Under the pieces are notes generated by a model. That model was given only the letters and a program-made list of their open reading frames with translations, was not told the DNA's origin and ran no database searches. A program made the translations under genes and the position numbers. Of a stretch of 64,000 bases of DNA, positions 49,358 through 57,982 are shown in pieces; position 1 is the stretch's first letter; each line of letters begins with the position of its first letter. This DNA is from CAVQCJ01 sp963849365 (GTDB lineage: Bacteria > Actinomycetota > Actinomycetes > Prado026). Location: positions 1,488,001 to 1,552,000 of the forward strand of contig CAWKHA010000004.1 in the NCBI GenBank assembly GCA_963849365.1. The letters run 5' to 3'.

Positions 49358-50794
49358 GTGGCAGCACCCGTCGTCGGCTTCGACCTGGACATGACCCTGA
49401 TCGACAGCCGTCCGGGGATCAGGGCCGTGTACGACGCGCTGGCCGCCGAGTCCGGTGTGTTCATCGACAGCACCGCCGCGGTCAGCCGGCTCGGTCCGCC
49501 GCTGGAGGAGGAGCTCGCGCGGTGGTTCCCCGCCGCCGGCGTCGCGGAGGCCGGCGACCGTTACCGGGCTCTGTACCCCTCGCTCGCGGTCGACCGCACG
49601 CCCGCCCTGCCCGGCGCGCGCGAGGCCGTCGAGCACGTGCGGACGGCGGGCGGGCGCACCCTCGTGGTCACGGCGAAGTACGAGCCGAACGCGCGACTGC
49701 ACCTCGACCACGTCGACGTGCGCGCCGACGAGTTGCTGGGCGGGCGGTGGGGCCCAGGCAAGTCCGAGGCGCTGCGCGAGCACGGTGCCGCGGTGTACGT
49801 CGGCGACCACGTGGCCGACGTTCGAGCGGCGGTCGCGGCGGGTGCCGTCGCCGTGGCGGTGGCCACCGGGCCGTCGACGCCGGCCGAGCTGCGCGCCGCC
49901 GGTGCGGCGGTGGTCCTCGACGACCTCACCGGGTTCCCGGCCTGGTTCGAAGGCTGGCTCCTCGACCAGCGCGCCGACGCGCTGCGGGCGCGGCTGCGCG
50001 AGCTGGGCTCGGTTCTCGTCGCCTTCTCCGGCGGCGCCGACTCGGCGCTGCTGCTCGCCGTCGCGGCGCGCACGCTCGGCCCGGACGCGGTCGTCGCGGC
50101 CACCGCCGTGTCCCCCTCGCTGCCCGCGGCCGAGCTCGACGCGGCCCGGGCGTTCGCCGGGCAGCTGGGTGTGCGGCACCTGCTGCCGCGCACACACGAG
50201 CTGGCGCTCGACGGCTACGTCGCCAACGCCGGGGACCGCTGCTTCTTCTGCAAGGCCGAGCTGGTCGACGTGCTCGTGCCGCTGGCCGCGGCGCACGGGT
50301 CGGCGCACGTCGCGACCGGCACCAACGCCGACGACGCGGCCGCCGGCTTCCGCCCCGGGATCCGGGCGGCCGCCGAGCGGGGCGCGGTGACACCGCTGCT
50401 GGACGCCGGGCTGACCAAGGCCCAGGTCCGCGAACTGTCCCGCTCGCTCGGCCTGGCCAGCTGGGACAAGCCGGCGGCCGCCTGCCTGTCCAGCCGGGTG
50501 GCGTACGGCGTGCCGGTGACCCGGGAGCGGCTGGAGCGGGTCGAGCGGGCGGAGGCCGCGCTGCGGGTCGCCCTGGACGCGGCGGCGATCGGCGTACGCG
50601 ACCTGCGGGTACGCGACCTGGGCGACGTGGCCCGGGTCGAGGTCGACCGTGACGCCGTCGGCGCGCTGCAGGCCCACCCTGCGGTCCTGGGATCCGTCCG
50701 TGGCGCCGGGTTCGAGCGGGTGGAGGTCGACCCGCGCGGGTTCCGGTCCGGGGCCATGAACGAGCTCCTGGCCGACCCGCGGGCCTTCCGGTAG
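49358..50794 (+). CDS. Fusion of a HAD hydrolase and LarE-type sulfur transferase
   Basis: A 478-residue two-domain protein. Residues 1-200 are a HAD phosphatase with Asp9 and Asp11 (GFDLDMTLIDS), Thr105, Lys135 and GDHVAD (150-154). Residues about 205-478 match LarE, which makes the pyridinium dithiocarboxylate mononucleotide precursor of the nickel-pincer cofactor: PP-loop FSGGADSALLL (224-229), then AGDRCFFCK (Cys295, Cys298) and WDKPAAACLSSR (Cys376). Three cysteines suit the [4Fe-4S] LarE type rather than the sacrificial-cysteine type. No larA, larB or larC is in the window. TAGGCT lies 7 bases before the GTG. The fusion joint at about 200-208 reads smoothly. Confidence 0.88.
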   Translation: MAAPVVGFDLDMTLIDSRPGIRAVYDALAAESGVFIDSTAAVSRLGPPLEEELARWFPAAGVAEAGDRYRALYPSLAVDRTPALPGAREAVEHVRTAGGRTLVVTAKYEPNARLHLDHVDVRADELLGGRWGPGKSEALREHGAAVYVGDHVADVRAAVAAGAVAVAVATGPSTPAELRAAGAAVVLDDLTGFPAWFEGWLLDQRADALRARLRELGSVLVAFSGGADSALLLAVAARTLGPDAVVAATAVSPSLPAAELDAARAFAGQLGVRHLLPRTHELALDGYVANAGDRCFFCKAELVDVLVPLAAAHGSAHVATGTNADDAAAGFRPGIRAAAERGAVTPLLDAGLTKAQVRELSRSLGLASWDKPAAACLSSRVAYGVPVTRERLERVERAEAALRVALDAAAIGVRDLRVRDLGDVARVEVDRDAVGALQAHPAVLGSVRGAGFERVEVDPRGFRSGAMNELLADPRAFR

Positions 50795-50900
50795 CTCGCG
50801 GCGCGCTTTCGCCGTTGGGCCCTGGGTGCGGGCCGACTAGGCTGGCCGCCTGTTCGGCCCGACTTCCCCGCACTCCCCACCGCCACAGACGAGGTCAGAC

Positions 50901-51284
50901 GTGCCCACCGGCAAGGTCAAGTTCTTCGACGAGGACAAAGGCTTCGGCTTCCTCGCCCGCGACGACGGCGGAGAGGTCTTCGTCCACCAGTCCGCGCTGC
51001 CCGCCGGCGTGACCAGCCTCAAGCCCGGCAGCCGGGTGGAGTTCGGGGTGGCCGAGGGCAAGCGCGGGGAGCAGGCCCTGTCGGTGCGCCTGCTGGACCC
51101 GATCCCGAGCGTGGCCAAGGCCCAGCGCAAGCCCGCCGACGACATGGCCGTGATCGTGGAGGACCTGATCAAGTTCCTGGACGGCGTCGGCAACGGGCTG
51201 CGCCGCGGCCGCTACCCCACGCCGGCCGAGGGCAAGAAGGTCGCCGCGGTCCTGCGGGCGGTCGCCGACGACCTCGAGGGCTGA
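50901..51284 (+). CDS. cspB: Cold-shock domain protein with C-terminal extension
   Basis: A 127-residue protein: cold-shock domain at 1-66 (MPTGKVKFFDEDKGFGFLARDDGGEVFVHQSALPAGVTSLKPGSRVEFGVAEGKRG, with RNP1-like KGFGFL and RNP2-like VFVHQ), and a helical extension (67-127) as in mycobacterial CspB-type proteins. It binds RNA or single-stranded DNA. A TAGGCT element at 50838-50843 implies a roughly 50-base leader. The GTG at 50901 has GAGGT upstream. DUF3027 follows within 5 bases. Confidence 0.92.
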   Translation: MPTGKVKFFDEDKGFGFLARDDGGEVFVHQSALPAGVTSLKPGSRVEFGVAEGKRGEQALSVRLLDPIPSVAKAQRKPADDMAVIVEDLIKFLDGVGNGLRRGRYPTPAEGKKVAAVLRAVADDLEG

Positions 51285-51288
51285 CCGC

Positions 51289-52179
51289 ATGAGCACGGGT
51301 ACCGGGACCCAGCCGACCGAAACCCAGCCGACCGAGACCGAGCCGACCGAGACCGAGCCGACCGCGACCGCACCGGCACCCCGGACCCGCGCCGCGACGC
51401 TCGACCCCGCCTGTGCGGAGGCCGTCGACGTCGCCCGCGAGGCCGCCGTCGAGCAGGCCGGCGAAGCGGGAGTCGGCGAGCACCTCGGTGTCGACGCCGA
51501 GGACGAGCGCGTCGCCACGCACCGGTTCGCCTGCCTGTCCCGGGCGTACGTCGGCTGGGAGTGGTCGGTCACCGTGGCGCGTGCCTCGAGGGCCAAGAAC
51601 GTCACGGTGGACGAGGTGTGCCTCCTGCCCGGTCCGCGGGCGCTGCTGGGGCCCGCGTGGGTTCCGTACGCCGAGCGCCTGCAGCCCGGCGACCTCGGAC
51701 CGGGCGACCTGCTGCCGGTCCTGGCCGACGACGACCGGCTGGAACCGGGCTGGACCGGCGGCGTCGAGGCGTTGACCGACGACGACCCCGAGCTCCAGGT
51801 GGGCGAGCTGGCCTGGGAGCTCGGCCTCGCCCGCAACCGCGTGCTGTCGCTGATCGGCGTCGACGACGCGGCGGACCGCTGGCTGAACGGCACCGGCGGT
51901 CCGCACACGGCGCTGGCCGAGGCGGCGCCGGGGGAGTGCCTGACGTGCGGTTTCCGGGTCCGGCTGGGCGGCCTGCTCGGGCACACGTTCGGCGTTTGTG
52001 CGAACGAGAGCTCGCCGAGCGACGGGCACGTCGTGACACTCGACCACGGATGCGGGGCGCACAGCGAGGGCGGCACGATCCTGTCGCTGGCCGCGGCGCC
52101 GCCGGTGGTGCTGGACTCCATGGGGTACGACCCCCTCGGTGACCTCGCCGCGGCCGACGACTCGCTCGGGCACGGCTGA
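51289..52179 (+). CDS. DUF3027 protein
   Basis: A 296-residue protein. Residues 1-30 hold a PTETE repeat; the remainder is DUF3027: CAEAVDVAREAAVEQAGEAGVGEHLG, THRFACLSRAYVGWEWSVTVARASRAKNVTVDEVCLLPGPRALLGPAWVPYAERLQPGDLGPGDLLPV and the C-terminal zinc-like knuckle GECLTCGFRVRLGGLLGHTFGVCANESSPSDGHVVTLDHGCGAHSE. The cysteines and histidines suggest a metal site. The family occurs in most actinobacteria next to cold-shock genes or serC; its function is unknown. It is cotranscribed with cspB. Confidence 0.9.
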   Translation: MSTGTGTQPTETQPTETEPTETEPTATAPAPRTRAATLDPACAEAVDVAREAAVEQAGEAGVGEHLGVDAEDERVATHRFACLSRAYVGWEWSVTVARASRAKNVTVDEVCLLPGPRALLGPAWVPYAERLQPGDLGPGDLLPVLADDDRLEPGWTGGVEALTDDDPELQVGELAWELGLARNRVLSLIGVDDAADRWLNGTGGPHTALAEAAPGECLTCGFRVRLGGLLGHTFGVCANESSPSDGHVVTLDHGCGAHSEGGTILSLAAAPPVVLDSMGYDPLGDLAAADDSLGHG

Positions 52180-52188
52180 GCCGACGGC

Positions 52189-54933
52189 GTGGACGCGGTC
52201 GACCCGTTCGGTACGGCTGCGCTGCGCGGCCGCGTCCTCGCGGCCTGGGCCGCGTCGCCGGCCCGGTTCCGGGAGGACGCGAACGCCGAGGAGGACTACG
52301 CGCTCGGCGCGTACCGCGACCGTCTCGTGGTGGAGCTCGCGCAGAACGCCGCGGACGCCGCGGCACGTGCCGGCGCGCCCGGCCGGCTCGCCCTGACGCT
52401 GCGCCGCTCCACCTCCGCCCCGGCCGGCTGGGAGCTGGTCGCCGCGAACACCGGCGCCCCGCTCGACACCGACGGCGTGCAGGCCTTGTCCACGCTGCGG
52501 GCGTCGGCCAAGCGGGAGCAGGACGCGGCCGCGACGGTCGGCCGGTACGGGGTCGGCTTCGCCGCGGTGCTGGACGTGACCGACGAGCCGGCGCTGCGCT
52601 CGACGCCCGGGGGCGTGCGCTGGAGCCGGACGCTCACCCGGGACGAGGTCGCGGCCGTCCCGGCGCTGGCCGACGAGCTGGCCCGCCGCGACCAGCACGT
52701 CCCCGTGCTCCGGCTGCCTTGGCCGGACCCCGAGCCGCCGCCGGAGGGCTCCGCCGCTGCAGCCGTCCTGCCCCTGCGCGACGGCGCGGCCCTCCAGCGC
52801 GTGCAGGAGGCGCTCGCCGAGGTCGACGCCGCGCTGCTGCTGATGCTCCCGGCGCTCGGCGAGGTCGCGGTCGACGATGGGTCGGGGACGGCACCGCGCG
52901 TCCTGCGCCGCGGCGACCTCGACGTGCACGAGGTCGCCGCGTCCGGGCCGCTGGAGCCGGCCCTGCTCGCGGACCGCCCCACCGAGGAACGCGGGCTCCG
53001 GGCCTGGTCGGTGCGGTGGGCGTTCCCGCGCCCGGACGGCACGCCGGCCGTGCTGCACGCCCCGACGCCCACGGACGAACCGCTGGACCTGCCCGCGCTG
53101 CTGATCGCATCGTTCCCGCTGGAGCCCGGGCGCCGGCACGTCGCCCGGGGACGGCTTCGCGACCTGCTGGTCGAGCGCTCGGCGCAGGCGTACGTCGACC
53201 GTGTGCGCGCGGTCTCGCGCGCCGGCGCGACGCCCGACGCCGTGCTCGGGCTCGTCCCGGGTCCGGTGGCGTCGGGTCCGCTGGACGCGGAGCTCCGCGA
53301 GGCCATCGTCGACCGGCTCAGGTCGGCCGCAGTGCTGCCCGGTGGGCTGACCCCCGCCGACGCGGTCGCGGTCGACGGGCTGCCGGACGAGGCGTTGCCG
53401 GTCCTCGCCGGAGCCTGGCCGGGCCTGCTGCCCTCGCCGTGGGCCCGCCGCCGGGAGCTGGACCGGCTCGGCGTACGGCGGATCCGGCTGTCCGACCTCG
53501 TCGACGACCTGGCGACGCTGGACCGGCCGGCGTCGTGGTGGCAGACGTTGTACGACGCGCTCGAGACGGTCCGGGCCGCCGACCTCGAGGCGCTCACCGG
53601 CCTGCCGGTCCCGCTCGCGGACGGCCGGCTCGTACGCGGTCCGCGCGGCGTCGTCGTCGCGGTCCCGGCAGAACAGGTGGAGCAGCTGCAGGCGCTGGGC
53701 CTGCGCGTCGCCGCGCCGGAGATCTCCGCCACGCTGCTGGCCCGCCTCGGCGCCACTGCGCCGGACCCGGCGGCCCTCCTGGACGAGCCAGGGGTCAGGG
53801 CCGCGGTCGAAGCGTCGTCGGACGCCGACGATCCCGGGGCCGTCGCGGAGGCGGTGCTCGGGCTGGTCCGCGATGCGGGCTCCGGTCCCGGCGAGCGCCC
53901 GTGGCTGGCGATGCTGGCGCTGCCCGACGACGAGGACGGCTGGGCCCCGGCCGGCGAGCTGCTCCTGCCGGACGGACCGCTCGCTGCGCTGACCGTCCCC
54001 GGCGAGCTCGGCACGGTCGAGCCGGCGTTCGTCGCCCGGTGGGGCACCGACGTGCTGTCCGCCGTGGGGGCACTGGGGACGTTCGCGCTGGTGCGGGACG
54101 AGGACGTGCCGCTGGACCCCGACGCCAGCGACCACGACCTCGACGGTGAGGACGCATGGGTCGACGAGGTGCTCGAGGAGGTGCTGGACGCGACCACCGA
54201 CGGCGGCGCCTCCTCGGACCGCGATCTGCCGCCGGTGCTTCCCGCGTTCGCCGCCGTCCGGGACCTCGATCTGGTCGCGGCCGACCGGTGGTCGCAGGCC
54301 CTCGCGGTCCTGGCCGCCGACCCGGACCTGCGGGCGGCCGTCGTCGAACCGGTCCGCGCGGTGCGGGCCGACGGTGCGGTCGTGCCGGTCGAGCCGTACA
54401 CCGCGTGGTGGCTGCGCACGCACGCCGTGCTCGGCGGTCGCCGCCCGGACGAGCTGCGGTCCCCGCACGCGGCTGCTCTGGCCGGGCTGCTCGACCCCGC
54501 TCCGGACCTGGGCCTGGACGAGGCGTTCCTGCGGGCCATCGGCGTGGTCACGTCGGTGGCCGAGGTCGCGAGCTCCCCGATGGTGCTGCCGTTGCTGCTC
54601 GCCGGTGTCGACCCGGCCGCCGCCGGTCCGGACGTGGCCGGACCGGGCGGGCGCGGCACGTCGCGTCCGGTGCCACTCGAGGCGGCGGCAGTGCTCGGCC
54701 CGCAGGCCGATGTCCCGCCGACGTACCTCGAGCACGACGACCTGACCGTGGCGTCGGTCCCGGTCGACTGGTGGGTGGACGCGGACGGGGCGGTGCACGC
54801 GGCGACCGTCGACGGTCTCGCGCGCGGCCTGGCCTGGGCCTGCGGCCGGTGGGACCGGCGCTGGCTGCTGGCGGCCGTGCTGGCCGACCCCGACCGGCTG
54901 GCCGAGCTGGCGGCCGAGGACGCCTGGTCCTAG
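52189..54933 (+). CDS. Sacsin/Hsp90-like GHKL ATPase
   Basis: A 914-residue protein with an N-terminal GHKL ATP-binding domain like that of sacsin and Hsp90: DRLVVELAQNAADAAARAG (Glu49, Asn53, Asp56), ELVAANTGAPLD (DxG box, here NTG) and ATVGRYGVGFAAVLDVTDEP (glycine lid). The rest is a long Ala/Asp-rich helical region ending LAELAAEDAWS with no recognized domain. The family sits next to DUF3027 in many actinobacteria; a chaperone or DNA-linked role is unproven. GTG at 52189 follows the DUF3027 stop by 9 bases. Its TAG and the DUF2530 TAG overlap (CTAG). Confidence 0.82.
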   Translation: MDAVDPFGTAALRGRVLAAWAASPARFREDANAEEDYALGAYRDRLVVELAQNAADAAARAGAPGRLALTLRRSTSAPAGWELVAANTGAPLDTDGVQALSTLRASAKREQDAAATVGRYGVGFAAVLDVTDEPALRSTPGGVRWSRTLTRDEVAAVPALADELARRDQHVPVLRLPWPDPEPPPEGSAAAAVLPLRDGAALQRVQEALAEVDAALLLMLPALGEVAVDDGSGTAPRVLRRGDLDVHEVAASGPLEPALLADRPTEERGLRAWSVRWAFPRPDGTPAVLHAPTPTDEPLDLPALLIASFPLEPGRRHVARGRLRDLLVERSAQAYVDRVRAVSRAGATPDAVLGLVPGPVASGPLDAELREAIVDRLRSAAVLPGGLTPADAVAVDGLPDEALPVLAGAWPGLLPSPWARRRELDRLGVRRIRLSDLVDDLATLDRPASWWQTLYDALETVRAADLEALTGLPVPLADGRLVRGPRGVVVAVPAEQVEQLQALGLRVAAPEISATLLARLGATAPDPAALLDEPGVRAAVEASSDADDPGAVAEAVLGLVRDAGSGPGERPWLAMLALPDDEDGWAPAGELLLPDGPLAALTVPGELGTVEPAFVARWGTDVLSAVGALGTFALVRDEDVPLDPDASDHDLDGEDAWVDEVLEEVLDATTDGGASSDRDLPPVLPAFAAVRDLDLVAADRWSQALAVLAADPDLRAAVVEPVRAVRADGAVVPVEPYTAWWLRTHAVLGGRRPDELRSPHAAALAGLLDPAPDLGLDEAFLRAIGVVTSVAEVASSPMVLPLLLAGVDPAAAGPDVAGPGGRGTSRPVPLEAAAVLGPQADVPPTYLEHDDLTVASVPVDWWVDADGAVHAATVDGLARGLAWACGRWDRRWLLAAVLADPDRLAELAAEDAWS

Positions 54934-55187
54934 CTGGCGGCCTGCGACGCCTGGGCGGCCAGATGGGCGCGCCGGCGCCGTACCCACCAGCAGCCGAACA
55001 GGCCCAGCCCGAAGCCGGTCGCGCACGTCCAGACCCACCACTGGGACCCGGACTCGGCGAGCCGGTCGCGCAGCGCGAAGGTCACCACCAGGGCAACGCC
55101 CCAGACGACAGTGCCGACGGTGACCGGGACGACGCCGTCCGTCTGGTCCGATCCGCGCCGGTGCGCGGCGCCGTGCTCGGTGACCAC
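54930..55187 (-). CDS. DUF2530 small membrane protein
   Basis: An 85-residue protein with two membrane segments: PVTVGTVVWGVALVVTFAL and WWVWTCATGFGLGLFGCWWVRRRR. The GxxxWxxALxxTF...WW.W.CxxGxxLGLFGxWxVRRRR pattern matches DUF2530. GTG at 55187 is preferred to the GTG at 55196 because TAGGGT (55195-55200, minus strand) would otherwise overlap the start; from it the 7-base spacing to 55187 fits a leaderless gene. It is convergent with the Hsp90-like gene and divergent from marR. Confidence 0.88.
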   Translation of the reverse strand: MVTEHGAAHRRGSDQTDGVVPVTVGTVVWGVALVVTFALRDRLAESGSQWWVWTCATGFGLGLFGCWWVRRRRAHLAAQASQAAS

Positions 55188-55236
55188 GCCCGCCACCCTA
55201 CGACCGCGGCCGGCTTGGGGTTCGCGGCTGCCATTC

Positions 55237-55266
55237 CGTTAGCAAGGGTAATGAGTTAAGGTAACG
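55237..55266 (+). promoter_or_regulatory. Predicted MarR operator and leaderless promoter
   Basis: TAAGGT (55257-55262) ends 6 bases before the marR ATG. CGTTA (55237-55241) and TAACG (55262-55266) form an outer dyad across a 30-base AT-rich window that includes AAGGGTAA and AAGGTAA direct repeats. This suits autoregulation by MarR; the exact site is inferred. Confidence 0.5.
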
Positions 55267-55268
55267 AC

Positions 55269-55706
55269 ATGGCCCGTACCACCGTCGCCGACGCCGAGCT
55301 GAGCAGCGTCCTGCGGCTGGGTGTCATGCGGCTCGCGCGGCGGCTGCGGCAGGAACGCTCCGAGTCCGGCCTGACCCTCACCCAGATGTCCGCGCTCGGC
55401 ACCCTCGACCGCCACGGGCCCTGCACCCCCGGCGAGCTGGCCGCCCACGAGAGGGTCCAGCCACCCTCGATGACGCGGGTGCTGGCCCACCTGGAGGAGC
55501 GCGGCCTGGTGGCCAGGGCGCCGCACCCCACGGACCGGCGCCAGGTGCTGGTCACCCTCACCGACGCCGCCAGGGCCGTGCAGAACGAGGACCGGCGCCG
55601 CCGCGAGGCCTGGCTGGTGGCCCATCTGGCCGACCTCACCCCGGGAGAGCGCGAGGCGCTGCGCGCCGTCGTCCCCGTCCTGGAGCGCCTGGCGGCCGCC
55701 CGGTGA
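55269..55706 (+). CDS. MarR family transcriptional regulator
   Basis: A 145-residue winged-helix regulator: VLRLGVMRLARRLRQERSESGLTLTQMSALGTLDRHGPCTPGELAAHERVQPPSMTRVLAHLEERGLVARAPHPTDRRQVLVTLTDAARAVQ. The recognition helix is QPPSMTRVLAHLEE and the wing DRRQVLVTLT is intact. Its stop overlaps the start of the MFS gene by 4 bases (GTGA), so it probably represses that transporter and itself in response to a small aromatic or lipophilic compound. The leader-less start ATG fits the family N-terminus. Confidence 0.92.
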   Translation: MARTTVADAELSSVLRLGVMRLARRLRQERSESGLTLTQMSALGTLDRHGPCTPGELAAHERVQPPSMTRVLAHLEERGLVARAPHPTDRRQVLVTLTDAARAVQNEDRRRREAWLVAHLADLTPGEREALRAVVPVLERLAAAR

Positions 55707-57028
55707 CCCCGACGTTCTCCTCGCTCGCCAACCGGAACTTCCGGCTCTTCGCGACCGGTCAGCTCGTCTCCAACACCGGCACCTGGATGCAGCGGGTCGC
55801 CCAGGACTGGCTCGTCCTCACCCTCACCGCGGGATCGGGCACCGCCCTCGGCATCACGACGGCGCTGCAGTTCCTGCCGCTGCTGCTCTTCAGCCTCTGG
55901 GGCGGGATCATCGCCGACCGCCTGCCCAAGCGACCGGTCCTGGTCCTGACCCAGACCGTCAGCGGGATCCAGGCACTGCTGCTCGGTCTGCTGGTCGTCA
56001 CCGGCACGGTCCAGGTCTGGCAGGTCTACGTGCTGGCCGCGCTGCTCGGCGTCACCGCCGCGCTGGACACCCCGGTACGCCAGTCGTTCACCCCAGAGAT
56101 GGTCGGGCGCCGAGACCTGCCCAACGCCGTCGCCCTGGGCAGCGCGACGTTCAACCTCGGCCGGGTGCTCGGACCGGCACTGGCCGGCCTGCTCATCGCC
56201 GCGGTCGGCACGGGTTGGGTCTTCCTCATCAACGCGGCGAGCTACCTCGCGGTGATCGCCAGCCTGCTGCTGATGCGGGCGGCCGACCTGCACCCGGCGG
56301 TGCCGGTCCCGCGGGCACCCGGCCAGCTGCGCGAGGGGCTGCGCTACGTCGTGCGGCGGCACGACCTGCTGCTGGTCATCCTGGTGACCGCCGCGGTGGG
56401 CACGTTCGGGCTCAACTTCCAGATCACCACCGCGCTGATGGCGACCGGCGTGTTCCATGCGGGCGCGACGGCGTTCGGCCTGCTGACGACGGCGTTCGCG
56501 CTCGGCTCGCTCGCCGGTGCCCTGCTGTCCGCCCGGCGCGCCGGGCGTTCGGGGGCGCGGCCGACGCTGCGGTTCGTGGTGGGTCTGGCCGCCGGCTTCG
56601 CGGTGCTGGAGACGATCGCCGGTCTGGCGCCGTCGTACGCCGCCTTCTTCGTCCTGCTGGTTCCCACCGGCCTGCTGGCGATCTCGTTCGCGACCTCGGC
56701 GAACCCGTTCATCCAGCTGGGTGCCGAGCCACAGGTGCGCGGCCGGGTGATGGCGCTCTACACGCTGATGTTCTTCGGCGGCACGCCGCTGGGAGCGCCG
56801 TTCATCGGGTGGCTGGCCGAGACCGCCGGCGCCCGCTGGTCGCTGATCGGGGGCGGCCTGCTCACGCTGGCCTGCATCGTCGTGGCGGTCCTGCTGCTGC
56901 GACCGAGGCCGGTGGACGAGGTGGCCGCGACGACCTCGTCCGGCGCGCGCGCCCCCGAGGTGCCGGTCAGCGGTCACGGCCTTGCCGGCGGGGCCGGATT
57001 CCCCGTCGACGGGCGCGCCCGGGCCTGA
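55703..57028 (+). CDS. MFS transporter (DHA3-like drug exporter)
   Basis: A 441-residue transporter with about twelve membrane helices: FSSLANRNFRLFATGQLVSNTGTWMQRVAQDWLVLTL, then LPLLLFSLWGGIIADRLPKRPVLVLTQ (loop 2-3 motif) and similar. The FRNFRLFxxGQxxSxxGTWMQRVAQDWLVLxL start is characteristic of the MFS_3 / enterobactin-exporter-like group. It likely exports a toxic compound and is coupled to marR. GTG at 55703 overlaps the marR stop. Confidence 0.92.
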   Translation: MTPTFSSLANRNFRLFATGQLVSNTGTWMQRVAQDWLVLTLTAGSGTALGITTALQFLPLLLFSLWGGIIADRLPKRPVLVLTQTVSGIQALLLGLLVVTGTVQVWQVYVLAALLGVTAALDTPVRQSFTPEMVGRRDLPNAVALGSATFNLGRVLGPALAGLLIAAVGTGWVFLINAASYLAVIASLLLMRAADLHPAVPVPRAPGQLREGLRYVVRRHDLLLVILVTAAVGTFGLNFQITTALMATGVFHAGATAFGLLTTAFALGSLAGALLSARRAGRSGARPTLRFVVGLAAGFAVLETIAGLAPSYAAFFVLLVPTGLLAISFATSANPFIQLGAEPQVRGRVMALYTLMFFGGTPLGAPFIGWLAETAGARWSLIGGGLLTLACIVVAVLLLRPRPVDEVAATTSSGARAPEVPVSGHGLAGGAGFPVDGRARA

Positions 57029-57041
57029 CAGGCTCGCTCGC

Positions 57042-57833
57042 ATGACCTCGAGCACGGCGAGCACCCGTCTGGCCCCCGATCGCTACCTCGAGCTGCTCGC
57101 AGCCGACGGCGAACGTCTCGCCGCGGTGGCGGTCGACCACCTGGACCTGCCGGTGCCGACCTGCCCGGGCTGGGACGTGGCCGAGGTGGTCCGGCACACG
57201 GGGTCGGTCTACCACCACAAGATCGCCTGCGTGCGGCTCGGGCGGGACCCCGACGAGGGCGACTGGCAGCAGACACCGCCCGAGGGCCGCGACCTGGTGA
57301 GCTGGTACCGCGAGGCGCTGGCCGCCCTGCTCGACCTGCTGCGCAGCCGCGACCCCGGCAGCCCCGCGTACACCTGGTACCCGCCGGAGCAGGACGTCGC
57401 GTTCTGGCAGCGCCGGATGGCGCACGAGGCCGCGGTCCACCGGGTGGACGCCGAGTCGGCCACCGGGCAGGTGACCGCGGTCGAGGACGACCTCGCGGTG
57501 GACGGCATCGACGAGGTGCTGGACCTGTTCCTCCGGTTCGACTTCGCGTCGAACGACGTGGAAGCCGAGCCGGACCTGGACATCAGCCGGCACGCCGGCC
57601 GCTCGGTGCTGGTGCGGACCGGCTCGCATGCCTGGCACATCGCGGTCGCTTCGGGTGAGCCCGAGCAGATCGTGCTGCAGCGCGGGCCGGGGCCGGGCCA
57701 GGCAACCGTCAGCGCGGAACCGTCGGAGCTGCTGCTGTGGCTGTGGGGCCGCCGCCCGGACGCCGCGGTCACGGTCACCGGCGACCCGGCCGCGGCGGCC
57801 GCGCTTCGCGACCTGCTGTCCCTCGTCACGTAG
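57042..57833 (+). CDS. Maleylpyruvate isomerase-family, mycothiol-dependent type protein
   Basis: A 263-residue protein of the DinB/MDMPI fold: YLELLAADGERLAAVAVDHLDLPVPTCPGWDVAEVVRHTGSVYHHKIACVRLG, then WQRRMAHEAAVHRVDAESATG with the His ligands (HxxxxHxxD), and a C-terminal SCP2-like domain (LVRTGSHAWHIAVASGEP onward). The CPGWDVAEVVRHTG and RMAHEAAVHRVDAE motifs are the signature of mycothiol-dependent maleylpyruvate isomerase relatives; metal ligands are the two histidine motifs. The substrate is unknown. ATG at 57042 has CAGGCT 7 bases before. Confidence 0.88.
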   Translation: MTSSTASTRLAPDRYLELLAADGERLAAVAVDHLDLPVPTCPGWDVAEVVRHTGSVYHHKIACVRLGRDPDEGDWQQTPPEGRDLVSWYREALAALLDLLRSRDPGSPAYTWYPPEQDVAFWQRRMAHEAAVHRVDAESATGQVTAVEDDLAVDGIDEVLDLFLRFDFASNDVEAEPDLDISRHAGRSVLVRTGSHAWHIAVASGEPEQIVLQRGPGPGQATVSAEPSELLLWLWGRRPDAAVTVTGDPAAAAALRDLLSLVT

Positions 57834-57873
57834 CCGCGGGACCGGGCGACGGCTGGAACGTACGCTGGCCGGC

Positions 57874-57963
57874 ATGGACCCTCGCACCCGCCGTGCTGTG
57901 ACGCTGGTGGCGCTGGCCGCGATGCTGGTCCTCGTCGTCGTCGTGTCGCTCGTGCGGCGCTGA
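57874..57963 (+). CDS. 29-residue single-span membrane peptide
   Basis: MDPRTRRAVTLVALAAMLVLVVVVSLVRR is a basic N-terminus, one membrane helix and a basic end. TACGCT (57861-57866) ends 7 bases before the ATG, and the frame ends in TGA at 57961-57963. That architecture, plus a hydrophobic stretch too regular for chance GC-rich DNA, supports a real gene. Function unknown. It sits between the mycothiol-type gene and the CCHH methyltransferase gene. Confidence 0.6.
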   Translation: MDPRTRRAVTLVALAAMLVLVVVVSLVRR

Positions 57964-57982
57964 CCGGGCCGGGGGTCGGGTC

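Noticed and set aside
51169..55041. Open frame of 1290 codons on the minus strand
   Set aside because: It is the antisense of the DUF3027 and Hsp90-like genes; high-GC DNA keeps such shadow frames open.
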